The notes under the pieces are model-generated. The model worked only from the letters and a program-made list of their open reading frames with translations, had not been told where the DNA came from and searched no databases. The position numbers and the translations under genes were made by a program. This document shows, piece by piece, positions 21,895 to 33,212 of a DNA stretch of 64,000 bases. Origin of the DNA: Poecilobothrus nobilitatus (lineage: Eukaryota > Arthropoda > Insecta > Diptera > Dolichopodidae); NCBI GenBank assembly GCA_947095535.1, contig OX352772.1:99977956-100041955 (forward strand). The letters are read 5' to 3'. How positions within the stretch are numbered: position 1 is the stretch's first letter; each line of letters opens with the position of its first letter.

Positions 21895-24800
21895 TTAGTT
21901 TTGGTACGTGAATTTTCTTTTAAATTGATTAATGTAACGTGGAATATTTTCTTTGTTAATTTTAAAATGATCGTTATTTGAATCGGTGATTTGAATTTTT
22001 TTGTGATAAGGTTGTAGTTTCGTAATTCTGTTTAGTTTAAGATAATTGAAAGGCTTACCATTGGTTTTACCTTTATTACGTTTCTCGATCGCTTTTTCTT
22101 TAATTTTTGTATTAATTTCTTTGATAGAAGGATATTGATCGGAAGAGATAGTACCATTTAGAAAATCAATTGGCTTTTTGCCAGTTGAAGTGTGAATAGT
22201 TTCGTTATAAACTTTTAAGCTTTTGATAATGGGATCTTCGTCCGTAATTTGACCTTCTTCTATTTCGATCGTATTCAAAATTCGCACGTGTTCATTTAAT
22301 GTATTATGGAATCTTTCAATATCCGCATTACCACTTTGGTTATTTGGAGTAGTAAAATGAACAGCAATTCCTTCTGTTTCTAAATAATTTTTGAAATTGA
22401 GGCTGTTAAAACCCTTCTCTTGGTCGGTTACAACTTTAACAGGTTTACCGAAAGATGCTATATATTGCATAAATCCATTTTTCAAATCCACCCAATTCCT
22501 AGATTTTAAGGGAATAATTTGGGCGTGCTTTGAAAATTTGTCAATTATTGTCAAGTATGGATTTCCTTTTGTGTGAAACCATATGTCCATATGGACTATT
22601 TGTAATGGTTTTTCAGGAGTTTCTGTAATTTTTAAGGGTAGATTTAAAGGGCGTCTTTCATACTTCGCGATGTTGCAAATGTGACAATTATTTATAACAT
22701 TTTGAATTTCATTTTTCAATTTAGGAAAATAGTAGCTTTTCTTTAAATTTAAGTAGACATCATTGATACCTCTATGATTTGTTTTTGTGTGTTGGTCAAG
22801 AATAAGTTCCTTTATTTCGAGACGATATAAAATGTCAGTAAGTAAAAGTGAGCATTTGTTTAATTTTATTAGTTTATTTTTTGAAAAATATTTTAGGTAT
22901 GTATTTTGAAAAGAACTGTAAATCTTAATATCTTCAATCATAATTCCTATTATTCCTTTACTAGGAATATGATTTTTAAAAACTTCAATAAAAAAATCCT
23001 CGTTAGGATTAGGATGTATGAAAATTTTCCTTGTTCTACGATGGATTTTAAATAATTTCAATTGTTCCGGTGAACCCTTTTTTATGATGATCTGTGTTTT
23101 GTAGAAATTAATTGGTGATTCTGATATAGGAATATATTCGGAATTGTCTTCATCAGCTGAATGCATTGTAGCATCAGTCGATTTTATTTCGTCAATTTCC
23201 ATGTCATTTGAATTATTCTCGTTTAAATTTAACCTATTTAGATTTGATTCGTTTAAATGAATCTGAACACATGAAAGAGCATCGGCAACTTTGTTTTCTC
23301 GTCCACTTAAATATTCTGTGTCAAAATTAAATTCTTCTAACTTGATTTTCAATCTTTGTAACTTCGAATTAGGTTCCTTCAAGTTATGAAGCCATTGGAG
23401 AGGTTTGTGGTCTGTTTTAATAGTAAATTTACGTCCAAAAAGGTATGGACGGAAATATTTAGTTGCCCAGACTATTGCAAGTAACTCCTTTTCGATGGTA
23501 GAGTATTTGCATTCATGTTCATTCAAGGTACGTGAAGCGTAGCATATAGGATGGTTATCTTGTAATAACACAGCACCTATAGCGAAATCACTTGCATCCG
23601 TAGTCAACACGAAAGTTTTTGAGAAATTAGGATACACAAGAATAGGGTCCGTTGTAATAAGCAGTTTTAGTTTACTAAAAGCTTCCTTATAATCAGTGTT
23701 ACTAACATCAATACGCTTTCCTTTTTTTAAACAAAGTGTAATTGGTTTAGCAATTTTTGCGAAGTCTTTAATAAATTTCCTATAGTAACCCACTAAACCT
23801 AAGAAACTTTTTATTTGCTTAGGGGTTTTGGGTATCGGAAATTTATTTATAGCTTCAATTTTATTGGGGTTTGGTTTTATTCCCCTTGTTGTTATTATAT
23901 GACCCAAGAATTCTCTCTCTTGTTTCATAAACTCGCTTTTGTCGAGTTGAATTTTTAAATTTGCGTCTTCGAGTCTCTTAAGGATCTTTTGTAAGATAGC
24001 AAAGTGCTCTTCTTTGCTAGTGCTAAATATGATGATATCATCCAAATACACGTAACAATATTTGCCTATAAATTCTTTTAGTACGGAATTCATTAAGCGT
24101 TGGAAGGTTGCCGGGGCATTTTTAAGCCCGAATGGCATTCGCAAGAACTCATAATGGCCATTGTTTGTGCTAAAAGCTGTTTTTTTTATGTCATTTTTTG
24201 CTATCTCGATTTGGTGGAAGCCTTTAGCCAAATCGAGAGTAGTGAAATACATTGCACGACCAAGTTTGTCAAGGATTTCATCGATATTCGGGAATGGGTA
24301 CTTGTCATCTATAGTAACGTTATTTAGTTTCCTGTAATCAATGACAATACGCCATTTTTGTTCCTTTGATGCATCGATCTTTTTTGGGACAACCCATAAA
24401 GGAGCCGAATAGGGTGAATCGCTGTGTCTTATTATTCCCTGGTTTAGCATTTCGTCGATTTGTTTGTCGACTTCCTTTTTATGTACTTCGGGATACCTAT
24501 AAATCTTAGTGTAGATTGGTATTTCGTTAGTGGTATTAATTGCGTGTTTGATTTCGTGGGTGAAAGTTAAATCATCACCTTCATAAAAAAAGGCTTTATT
24601 GAACTTTTTTAAAATTTTTAAAAGTTCACTTTTAATTGTGTGATGTAAATGACCACATCTAATATTGTTTTCACCTACGAAAATTTCATTTTGAAAATTT
24701 TTTAACTCTTTCATTGGTACTGGGATATTATATTCTTTTTCGTCTTTTTCATTAAAATAGAGAGGAATAATATTGCCAGTGTTTATTTTTAAACAATTGT

Positions 24801-25141
24801 TTTCATAGTCAATTATAGATTGTAACGGTTTGAGAATGTTGTTACCTATTAAACCGTCAAATCTATCATGGAAGTCTATTTCTAAGAATTCGAATTTTTC
24901 CTTAGAGTCAAATTCGAGAAAAGGATCAATTATGGTTTTCGTATCACATGCAAACGTATTGCGTAATGTTTTAATATTAATAGGTTCAATTTTGGATTTG
25001 TAAATTGGATTACAAATTCCACTATTTATTATGCTCATAGTTTATTATGCTCACTATTTATTATGCACCTGAATCTATAATAAATTTTAAAGGTCTTCCT
25101 TTTGATTGTATCTTTATATAAGGAAGTTCCTGTTTTGATCC
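21895..25141 (-). pseudogene. pol: Errantivirus-like pol: protease, reverse transcriptase, RNase H, integrase; interrupted after the protease motif
   Basis: The protease frame, reached by -1 shift from gag, has an active-site DSGA near 25,072. It is then cut by stops in a 16-bp unit present three times (25,021-25,066). Downstream a clean 1,047-codon frame (start 25,038) contains reverse transcriptase motifs WRIVIDYRKLN (~229), TTLDLAKGF (~266), LRMPFGLKNAPATFQ (~299) and YLDD (331-334). It also has RNase H with DASDFAIGA (~481). The integrase has an H-H-C-C finger (HTKTNHRG ... CHIC) and a D-D-E triad in HMDIWF, VTDQEKGF and ADIERFHNTL. All key residues I can see downstream of the break are kept, consistent with a recent copy. 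The few bases before env match the compact layout of the 17.6/297 group. Confidence 0.9.
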
Positions 25142-26232
25142 GAGGCTATTGAGTGAAAATTTTCAATTTCGCGATTTGATTTTTCATAGTTATCTTGTGT
25201 TTCGAGAGTATTAATTCTACGATTTATGGTAGTTGGGTCAACTTCCATGGTTTCGTAGTTTCTTTGGTTGTTTCTAAAATGGTTAAAATTTTGTTGGGAA
25301 GATCGCGTATTAAAATTTTGTTGGGTTTTACGAGGATGGTTATGACTATTATATGTGTAATTATTATTATTAGAATTACGAGGTTGGAAATCTGACCTAA
25401 AATTGTTATTGTTACTGTGATTATTGTTACTATGGTTGTTTGTAAAATTATTATTACTTTTATTGTTATAATTGTTATTCTTATAAGCACCATTTTTATT
25501 TCTATTGAGATTTTTACTAAAAATATCATTTTTATTTTGATATTTGGATGGATTGTATTCGGCGTAATTACCTTCATACAAAATATCCATTGCATTTTCT
25601 AGAGATGTTGGGTTCCTACAAAATAAAATGGAACGTATTGGTTCCGGAAGTTTATCTTTGAAAATTCGCAACGCGGTTAAAATATTAGATTTAATTAATA
25701 ATGAAGAATTAGCTTCGTTTTTAATTTTATTGTTTAATTTTCTAAGAATTGCTTTGATTTGATTATATAGGTCGACGGGAGTAGAACGAAAGGTAACACT
25801 TTGTAATTCTTCAAATATTTCAAAAGCCGACTTTCTTTCACCAAAATTATTTATTAAGAGATTTTTAATTTCAGACCAAGTATTAATATGATTATTAATT
25901 TCTGTTATTTCCCTAGCTTTACCGATTAACTTAGCTTTAATTTTATTTAATAATATGGTTTGACTACTAGAATTATATTTTAAAACTAAAGGTATGATAC
26001 ACTCTACTAATTCTAGAAATTTAAATAATTCCTCACCTTTTCCACTAAATTCTGGAAGATCACTTATATATCTCAGTGGGTCCAATGTTAAATGTAATTC
26101 TGCTGGTGTGGTTGTTGTTGTTTCCTGATTGTTGGACACTACTTGTTGTTGACCGTTTAGTGCTGTTTGTTGTTGACTATTGAATGCTGCTTGTAGCACG
26201 GTTGGAGAAATTATCCCGTTATTAGATTCCAT
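25114..26232 (-). CDS. gag: Errantivirus-like Gag, 372 codons
   Basis: An intact frame from ATG at 26,232. The N-terminal quarter is glutamine/threonine rich. A helical central region (~residues 50-230: LHLTLDPLRYISDLPEFSG, then KAKLIGKAREI and DIYEGNYAEY-like blocks) fits the Gag capsid of the 17.6/297 group, which lacks a CCHC knuckle. The C-terminal part (~235-345) is a long asparagine-rich tract mixed with basic residues, probably the RNA-binding tail. Gag would assemble the particle around the genomic RNA. The frame ends at 25,114, overlapping the protease frame that is reached by -1 shifting. This is the only element gene here that looks undamaged. Confidence 0.85.
   Translation of the reverse strand: MESNNGIISPTVLQAAFNSQQQTALNGQQQVVSNNQETTTTTPAELHLTLDPLRYISDLPEFSGKGEELFKFLELVECIIPLVLKYNSSSQTILLNKIKAKLIGKAREITEINNHINTWSEIKNLLINNFGERKSAFEIFEELQSVTFRSTPVDLYNQIKAILRKLNNKIKNEANSSLLIKSNILTALRIFKDKLPEPIRSILFCRNPTSLENAMDILYEGNYAEYNPSKYQNKNDIFSKNLNRNKNGAYKNNNYNNKSNNNFTNNHSNNNHSNNNNFRSDFQPRNSNNNNYTYNSHNHPRKTQQNFNTRSSQQNFNHFRNNQRNYETMEVDPTTINRRINTLETQDNYEKSNREIENFHSIASDQNRNFLI
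25156..25162 (-). promoter_or_regulatory. Candidate -1 ribosomal frameshift site, A AAT TTT
   Basis: On the minus strand the gag codons read GAA AAT TTT CAC, so the heptamer A AAT TTT sits in the exact phase of a classic X XXY YYZ slippery site. It lies about 40 bases before the gag stop. The -1 frame from here stays open into the protease DSGA motif, which is what the site must deliver. A stimulatory RNA structure was not worked out. Confidence 0.7.
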
Positions 26233-26680
26233 TTTATTAGAAAAAATTTTTTTTTAATTAATTTATTTTATTAATTAAGTTTGTTATTTATTGTTAAGTT
26301 TGTTATTGGTGTTATTTAATTTTTATCTGAACTGTAATCTTAGCTTTTATCTTAACTGTTTTTAGCTATTGAAACATTTGTTTAAAGTTGTGTTTTTTTT
26401 TTTTTTTTTTTTTTGATTTCAATTTTTAGATTTTGAATAAACGTTATTTTATTATAAAAAATTTTATTAAAAAATTTTTTTATTAATTTATTTATTATTA
26501 TTCTTTTTATTTAGTTTAACTTTTCAAACTTAAAATAAAGTTTTTGTTTGATTATTATTTGCTGATAATGTTTTTCAAAACAACTTTTTTATTAAACATT
26601 TTTTTTTTTTTTTTTGTAAATTAACGTAACACTATTGTCTTAAAAACGATATCCTACCGACTGCGCCACTTACTTATTCG
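26233..26680 (-). other. Leader of the errantivirus-like element with tRNA-Ser primer-binding site
   Basis: TGGCGCAGTCGGTAGGAT at 26,668-26,651 (minus strand) is complementary to the 3' end of a fly tRNA-Ser including CCA. It lies 12 bases inside the 5' LTR. The rest of the leader up to gag is AT-rich, with poly(A)-type runs (26,395-26,416 and 26,600-26,617 on the plus strand as T runs). Confidence 0.85.
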
Positions 26681-27353
26681 ACAAAAGTGTGCTATAAATT
26701 TTACTTTAAAATTTAATAATTAAAAAAAAAACCCAAATTAATCTCAGTACTTTCTTTATTCTTCACAAATTAATAATAATCATTTATTTTTCTTACAGTC
26801 GTATTTAACTTAAAATTATTCTAAAACTTATTCCTAAAATTTCTTATCAGCAAATCGATAAATTACAATTAGTAAAGGTTATTACTTTATCGGCTTGCTG
26901 TTATATCAAATGCATGAAATTGTTACAACATAACTTAAATGCAATGTACAAAAAAACTGTATCATATTTCGGGTCATTGTTTTGTATCTTCTTTATTAAT
27001 TAAAATGTTCAAAGAATAAGTGCATTGAACATTTTGTACTACGCAAACAAAAAATGTGTCATATTTCAGTTCATGAATTTGTTGTTGTTAAATAAATTGT
27101 TGAATGCATAAGTGCATTGAACAATTTGTTATTTTTATTTTCAAAATTGGGTTATTTAGAATTAGGTAATAAATTTGATTGTGACATAATAAAAATTGTA
27201 AGATAAGCTAATTTGAATTTAAAAAGAAAAGTGAATTTGAAAAGAAAAGTAAAAAGTAAATTTTATTTTAGAATTTAATGAAAGGGCAATTTCGTTATTT
27301 GCGGGCAATCTTGTTGTATGATTTGTGGTGAAGAAGAGTGTGATGATATAACT
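26681..27353 (-). repeat. 5' LTR of the errantivirus-like element
   Basis: 673 bp, nearly identical to the LTR at 19,674-20,344. It should contain the element promoter and start site. I could not place a start site with confidence. Confidence 0.92.
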
Positions 27354-27357
27354 ATAC

Positions 27358-28093
27358 TTATAAATATTCTGGAAAAAGTGTATAACCCTGATTTTGAATT
27401 CAACTCCAAAATCCCTCCTTATTTAGAATTTCACATACACATATATATAAATATTCTGAAAAACGCGAATAGGTACCCTTATTTTGAATTCAACTCTAAA
27501 ATTCCTTCTAATTATTTTTATTACGTAATACATATCAATAAAAAAGCACTTATAATAGTGGGGGTTGTGCCCCCAAACCCGCCCTAAACATATCATTAAA
27601 ATTCTTATTTTTCATATTTTGTGAATGATAAAAGCTCTCAAATATATTACTTTAAAAAAAATGTCGAAAAATTTATTGTTCAACATTGAAATGCGACATT
27701 TTTTTTTTTAACATTTTGTTTTTCGACATTATTTTTCAACAACCGGTCTTTCAACATTTTTCTCTATTCGACATTTTTTTTTCGAATTTTTTTTTTTAAT
27801 ATTTTTTTTGGAAATAAGGTAGTGCTAATTCGACTTTATTTCCATTGTTTTTAGTAATAAAGTCGATTCGATTTTATTTCATTTATTTTATTTTTTTTAA
27901 ATGTTTTTTGGAAATTAGATAGAATTACTAAGTCTACTTTATTTCCATTGTTTTTGGTAATAAAGTTGATTCGGCTTTTTTTCTTTTTTTTTGTATTCGA
28001 CTTTATTTTTTGAACATTTTTTTTGGGAATAAAATAGAATTGCTAATTCGACTTTATTTCCATTCTTTTTCGTAATAAAGTCGACTCGACTTT
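27358..28093. repeat. Right arm of the foldback repeat
   Basis: The blocks TATAAATATTCTGGAAAAAG and CAACTCCAAAATCCCTCCTT (27,360-27,425), each repeated once more in diverged form by 27,520, are the reverse complement of 19,100-19,250. The outer part (27,800-28,095) holds three tandem copies of a TTCGACTTTATTTCCATT-containing unit of about 100 bp, complementary to 18,850-18,940. The frame at 27,318-27,587 spans the LTR boundary and is not a gene. Confidence 0.7.
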
Positions 28094-28420
28094 ATTTCAC
28101 CCCGCCGAGAATATGTGTTATGATTTTAAAAATTAAATTATTTAGTTTTAATCGTAGGAGGTTTAAGACTTTTATACGATGTTATAAGTGTAGAAGCTTC
28201 TCTGCAAGCTTAGAAATTTGGAAAAGGAAAACTTGGGAATTCGGCAAGTTTGGAGAATTGGAATAAGATCATAATGGGACAAGTTCGGAGATTTTGGATC
28301 TCAAGAGGGAAGGTTTTATTAATTAACAAATTTGATGGAATTATTGGTTTGGTAGTATGATTTAAAAGAGGGCCTTTGGCAGTAGCAAGGATAGTGAATG
28401 TTTATGATTTTACGATTCCT
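28094..28420. repeat. Dispersed repeat, copy A
   Basis: GAGAATATGTGTTATG at the start and TTTGGTAGTATGATTTAAAA with CCTTTGGCAGTAGCAAGGA near 28,350-28,395 match 39,979-40,165 in the same order. A shorter relative (GTAGTAGCAAGGACCGATTC) is at ~49,365. No coding potential was seen. Confidence 0.6.
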
Positions 28421-28832
28421 AATTATTCAAACAGTTTTTTTATTAACAGACCTTCTGTATAAAAAAGCAAGAAAATATTTATCAATTTCTGTTGTAATGA
28501 TTCGTTTTAAGAGATGAATGCAACAATGTAATATGTAAATAGCCAAGCCCGTATTTTTTATTAATATGTTGTTATCAGTCAATCTGATTACATAACGTTT
28601 TATATTTTGATAAGATTTCATTTTTGCATTGAATGTTTCAGGTGTTATGGAATTAGTTTATCACGATTGGATAATCACGATTATTCTATTGAATAATTAA
28701 TTAATTTTAACCAGGAAGAATTTCTAACTGAGTTAATTGATGGCATTATAAATTTGATTGGATTAGAATTTAATTTAATTATAATGTAATTGAAAGCCCA
28801 AATAAAAAATGTTTAAATAAATAAATAAATTG
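28421..28832 (+). other. AT-rich stretch ending in a LINE-like (AAAT)n tail
   Basis: GAAAGCCCAAATAAAAAATG followed by TTTAAATAAATAAATAAA at 28,795-28,832 resembles the 3' end of CR1-type LINEs, which close on a short microsatellite. No reverse transcriptase was found upstream, so if real it is a heavily 5'-truncated copy. Confidence 0.35.
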
Positions 28833-29944
28833 TAAGGTTAAAACATGGTAGGGAAACCCTTTGTTTTAGTATCTTACAAAAATATATAAACTCAAAAAAT
28901 TTTACTTCCTTTAACTTTAATTAGTGTATTAAACTGTAGTAAACAAAAAAATAACTAACTTGGAAAAAGAAAATGGTAAGATAGTTAATATTTATTTATT
29001 TATAATTTATTTCTAATTATTCAGGTCAATAAATGTCTGCATCTAGTGCACATCATTCTGAATTATAGTAATTTTGTAAATAATTAAACAAAGTGTTAAA
29101 AAAAAAGAGTGTATAATATATAAAAATTAAAAAAAAAAAAAATTTAAAAACTAATCAATAACTTTCAATTCTGATAATATTTTTAAAATTTTAAAACTTT
29201 TTATTTAATATTATCGTAAATGTAAACAATTTTTTTCCAAGAATTTTGTCTGAGGTATACTTCATAAACATATTGTACATAAAAATATATTAAAACAAAA
29301 CACGTTTTTTTTTTTTTTTATTTAATTAAAAAAAAAATTTTTTAATTTTTTTTAATTTTAATAAAAAAGTTTCGAAAAACAGCATTTTATCATAATTATA
29401 CTAACATTTAAATTAATTTATAATTTTTTATGTTGGTTTTTTTAAAAAATTATTGATAAATTGTTCTCAAAATATTTATATTATATAATAATATTTTTTT
29501 TTGTTTTTTTTTATTGCAAAAATGTTGGTTTTAAAAATCAATATTTTATCTTATTTTTTAAAATAAAAGCAACTTAACCTACACTTTTTTTTTTTTTTAT
29601 TAAACTTTATTTATTCCAATTTATCAAATTTACCTTAACTTAAAAAAGTTTACAAAAAAAACGTTTCTTATCAATATTTTTTTTTTTTTTAACATCTAAA
29701 AATTAATTTTTTTTTTTTATGTTAAGTTATGTCAATGTTAAATTAGCTTTTTCTTATTTTTAATATACATACATTTATATAATTTCATATCTTCTTTAAC
29801 TTTTCATTGAAAAAATTGTTTTAAAAATCAATGTTTTTTTCTTTTTAATTTTTAAAAAACTAGCCTATACTAACTTAACCTATAATTTAAAATCTTATCC
29901 TACCTTATACTAATATACATACTAAAAATATGTTTCCATATATT
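28833..29944. other. Very AT-rich stretch with many poly(T) runs
   Basis: Runs of nine to thirteen T occur near 29,310, 29,590, 29,680 and 29,710, beside AACTTAACCTA-type motifs. Part of this is probably the 3' untranslated tail of the minus-strand LINE that follows. No gene was recognised. Confidence 0.4.
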
Positions 29945-31362
29945 TCATGCTGTACCTAACCACCAACAGTTTTGCCTAATTAATGTATCCTTATGAGGAA
30001 TACTCATGTCATACTTCAGGAGATCTCTGTTAATGTTACCAGGATCATATTCAATAGTTTTACATGTAGCCCGTCTACTATAGTGATATAGTATAGGGAC
30101 ACGATTCAGGTTTTGAATATAACCATTTTTATCTAGATATATAAAATACTCAGGGGCTATAAAACCCGAGAGCAAAGTTTTTTTAATGTACTCCTCATTG
30201 TGGTAAAATATATGGGATATTAGACCATTTTCTGGAGTATTTGTTGCTCTAACATAATGATTTCGAATTAATTTTATCATAAAATTATCGATTCTGTTTA
30301 TGTTTGCTTCTTTGTACAAATATTTATTTGAATAAAAACATTTGTAGTCAGATTCTGGTTTGTGTGATTTGTTAATACATACTCTTATGCACTTTCTTTC
30401 AAATTTTCTGATTTTTTCCATGAGACTGGCGCTTATATTATACCATACTGGTATACCATATGATAATACTGGTCTGATCAATGTAAGGTATGCAATGATT
30501 TTCACTTTATTGTTGAGTGCCTTATTATAAAATAGTTTTTTACATGCATGCATAGCTTTAGTGCCTTTTTCTTTGCGCTTTTTACTTGTTGTATGTAATT
30601 AAGATTTCTATGTAGGTGAACTCCTAGATACTTCACCGTTTTTTGTTTGCTATCGTGTTACTGTTAGGTGCTTTTATAATGAACCTTTTCCAGTTTTTCT
30701 TATAATTGTAGTTAAGGTTATTATACGTGTTTCTAAATAATATGCTTTCGCAATTATTAAAATTAATTTTTAACAGCCATACTTTACAGAAATCTATGAT
30801 GGTTTTGAACCCCTTGCTGAGCTTCATCTACCCGCTTACTGGCAGAATAAATAATTATGTCATCCGCAAAAGCTATAGAATAATTACACCCTTTAGAAAA
30901 TTCTAGCATTTTTAACATGTCGATGATATAAATCGAAAATAGAATCAGTGAATTTACTGCGCCTTGTTGAAGTCCATTGCATAATTGACTAATTTTTGGA
31001 GCAATTTCGGTTTCATGTGTTTCTATATAAAATTTATTGTCGCTAATCATATCTTGTATCAAAGCTACTAGATGTTGTGGGAATTTATACTTGTATAGCA
31101 GCTTGTACATTAGGCCATCAATCCAAACAGAGTTGAAAGCTTTTTCTAGATTGATGAGACACGCTACTACTCCATAATTTTTGTTTATATGCCAACAGAT
31201 GTCAGATGTTAAATTTGTTACTGCATGTATTGTTGAATGTTTGAATCGAAATCCGAATTGGTTTTCGGGTATAATGTTTTTTGTCTTAAAATGGTTTGTG
31301 ATTTTACCATTTATTAGGACTTCATAAATTTTACTTATGCTTGGTAGTAAGCTTATCGGCAA
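29945..31362 (-). pseudogene. LINE reverse transcriptase (I/Jockey superclade), 5'-truncated
   Basis: Minus-strand frames in order show PISLLPSISKIYEVLINGKI (from 31,362), ENQFGFRFKHSTIHAV, VACLINLEKAFNSVW, GLQQGAVNSLILFSIY and IAFADDIIIYS (to ~30,850). A thumb-region frame follows (30,633-30,827), then a 202-codon C-terminal segment (29,945-30,553) with LTLIRPVLSYGIPVW and FERKCIRVC. The catalytic FADD pair is kept but the motif-A Asp is Asn (LINLEKAF). Frames change near 30,790 and 30,590. No endonuclease domain is present, so only about the 3' half of ORF2 survives. It lies on the strand opposite to the I-like LINE that follows. Confidence 0.75.
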
Positions 31363-31717
31363 CTTAACCTATACTAGCCTACTTAACCTACTTAAATAAC
31401 TAAACAAAACACATGCTTTAATACAAAAACATACTGAAATTTTTTTGCATACTTTTGGGAGGAATCAAAAAACAAAATTCTTTCTAAATATTGTTCTTTT
31501 TCAAAAACATAGTGAAATTTTACTAAACATTTTTTTTATTTTTTTTTTTTATTTTCTTTTGTGATTATTTTCCTATTATTTGAACGATTATTAATAAGAG
31601 AAAAATAAAATAAAGACAATCTCCAAGCTATAATATCTGATAATCTATCCAGCTTTTTTCTATATTTGTAAAAAAATAGAAATTAAGCTTGCAGGAGAAA
31701 GAAAGAGAGCATAAAAG
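31363..31717. other. AT-rich junction between two LINEs
   Basis: It contains ACTTAACCTA-type stretches at the truncated end of the minus-strand LINE and a run of T near 31,540. The last ~60 bases may be 5' UTR of the plus-strand LINE that follows. Confidence 0.35.
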
Positions 31718-33200
31718 ATGGCTCCCAAAGAAAGCAAAAACTCAACAAATCCGCCGAGCGACGACGAAAACACTCGTAAACGGCCGAGAACGAACAAAAA
31801 TGCATACTCACCTTTTAACTTCGCTTTTCCCGCGTTAGGAGCGACAAAAGGAGATGGTGAAAAAAAATTCATCATTATCAAACCCGCGGAAGAAGGTAAA
31901 GTCATGAAAAATTTCAATATATTTGCCATTAATAAACCCATAAAAGCAATAGCCTCTACTTTTGAAGCTAATTACAATCGCGAAGGCAATATCATTTTAG
32001 AAGTAACCAACAAAAATGTGGCCGAAAGGTTTATTAAAGTCACACAGTTACATCAAACTCAAGTTAAAATAGAGTATTATAGAAGAACTAAATCAGTCAA
32101 AAGGTGTAATTTTCTGTTATGAGTTAGCCAGCGGAGGCGTAACTGATGCCAAAATATTGCAGGAACTAAAAGATGTTAATCCTAATGCTGAAATAGTTTA
32201 AATATACAGGTTTCCTGGAAGGAAACCCAATAACAGTGGTCATATTAGCAAATTCAGCGGATTGATTAGTCTAACTTTTGAAACATACGAACCACCAAAA
32301 AAAATCAAAGTTGGATTCCTCATGGTTGAAGTAAAAAAATCTTACCCAAACCCAATGAGATGCAACCGATGTCAGAGACTCAATCACGGCGAAAAACAAT
32401 GCACTGCAAAAACCCCGAAATGCAAGAAATGTTGTCATGAAGTCGAGATGGAAAATATGGTCGCACATGAGGCAGTATGCACCATACTAAAATGTATCAA
32501 CTGTGAAAGTGAAAATAACCAATCAGATCACGCTCCAAGTGATGGAAAGTGTTCTCTTATACTAAGGAGAAAGAGGTTTTAAAAATAAAAACACATAACC
32601 GATGCTCAAAGGGCGAAGCATACAAATTATACAGAGCGCAACACAGTATAACAAACAGGCAACCGCAAATCCAAGTTTCAACCAGCAATACATCCAATTT
32701 AAGTACAACAGAACCTACGCAACTCACAACCATATCACCATCAACAAGGCTAAGAAATCCGACAATCACACAAGTAGTGAGCCAAAATCAAGCCCAACTA
32801 GCCATGCAATAATTAGATACCTCAATATTAACCACAATAGTCCAAGAAGTAGTAAAATAATAGTCAAAAAACTAAAACAGGAAAAACAAAACAAAAAGAA
32901 AACAAAGACATCATTGTAGAAGCTGAGGACTGTACTCTATCTGCTTATAAAGAAAAATGCAAATGAAGTGGAAACTACAGATATGGAGACGGAATACGAA
33001 CCTGGAATGGAACAAATGAAAAAAGAAACTTTAAAACAACGAACGAAAAACCAGAAGAACATAAAAGGTGCCCATTTCAACGGTATCTTGCAACAAACCC
33101 CAAAAACAAAAATAAAGAAGCAGAGAAAATCCCAGCAACCCAAAAATATATAAAGAAAATAAAACCTACTAAGAATCCACAAATAACAAAAATCATAAAA
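31718..33200 (+). pseudogene. I-like LINE ORF1 (Gag-like) with CCHC knuckles, frameshifted
   Basis: The frame opens with ATG at 31,718: a basic, serine/lysine-rich leader, then FNIFAINKPIKAIASTFEAN and EVTNKNVAERFIK. It shifts near 32,100 into a frame with CYELASGGVTDAKILQELK, is interrupted by TAA near 32,201, and resumes at 32,262. There GFLMVEVKKSYPNPMRCNRC leads into zinc-knuckle motifs CNRCQRLNHGEKQC and a CINC...HAPSDGKC cluster (~32,352-32,552). The remainder to ~33,200 is a lysine/glutamine-rich tail in broken frames. CCHC knuckles after an RRM-like region are the hallmark of I/Jockey ORF1 proteins, which bind the element RNA. It precedes a matching ORF2. Confidence 0.7.
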
Positions 33201-33212
33201 AATAAATAAATT

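Larger units (their letters stand above)
19674..27353 (-). mobile_element. Errantivirus-like (Ty3/gypsy group) LTR retroelement, 7.68 kb, young but broken
   Basis: It is bounded by two ~672-bp LTRs and flanked by ATAC on both sides (19,670-19,673 and 27,354-27,357), a 4-bp target duplication as expected for this group. Element LTRs begin AGTTATAT and end CTTTTGT. The order on the minus strand is LTR, tRNA-Ser primer site, gag, protease/pol by -1 frameshift, env, polypurine tract, LTR. The two LTRs differ at only a few positions, so insertion was recent. Both pol and env nevertheless carry small tandem duplications that destroy the frame. Confidence 0.92.

Noticed and set aside
25195..25602. 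Hydrophobic isoleucine-rich frames on both strands over the gag 3' region
   Set aside because: They are shifted readings of the asparagine-codon-rich tract of gag.
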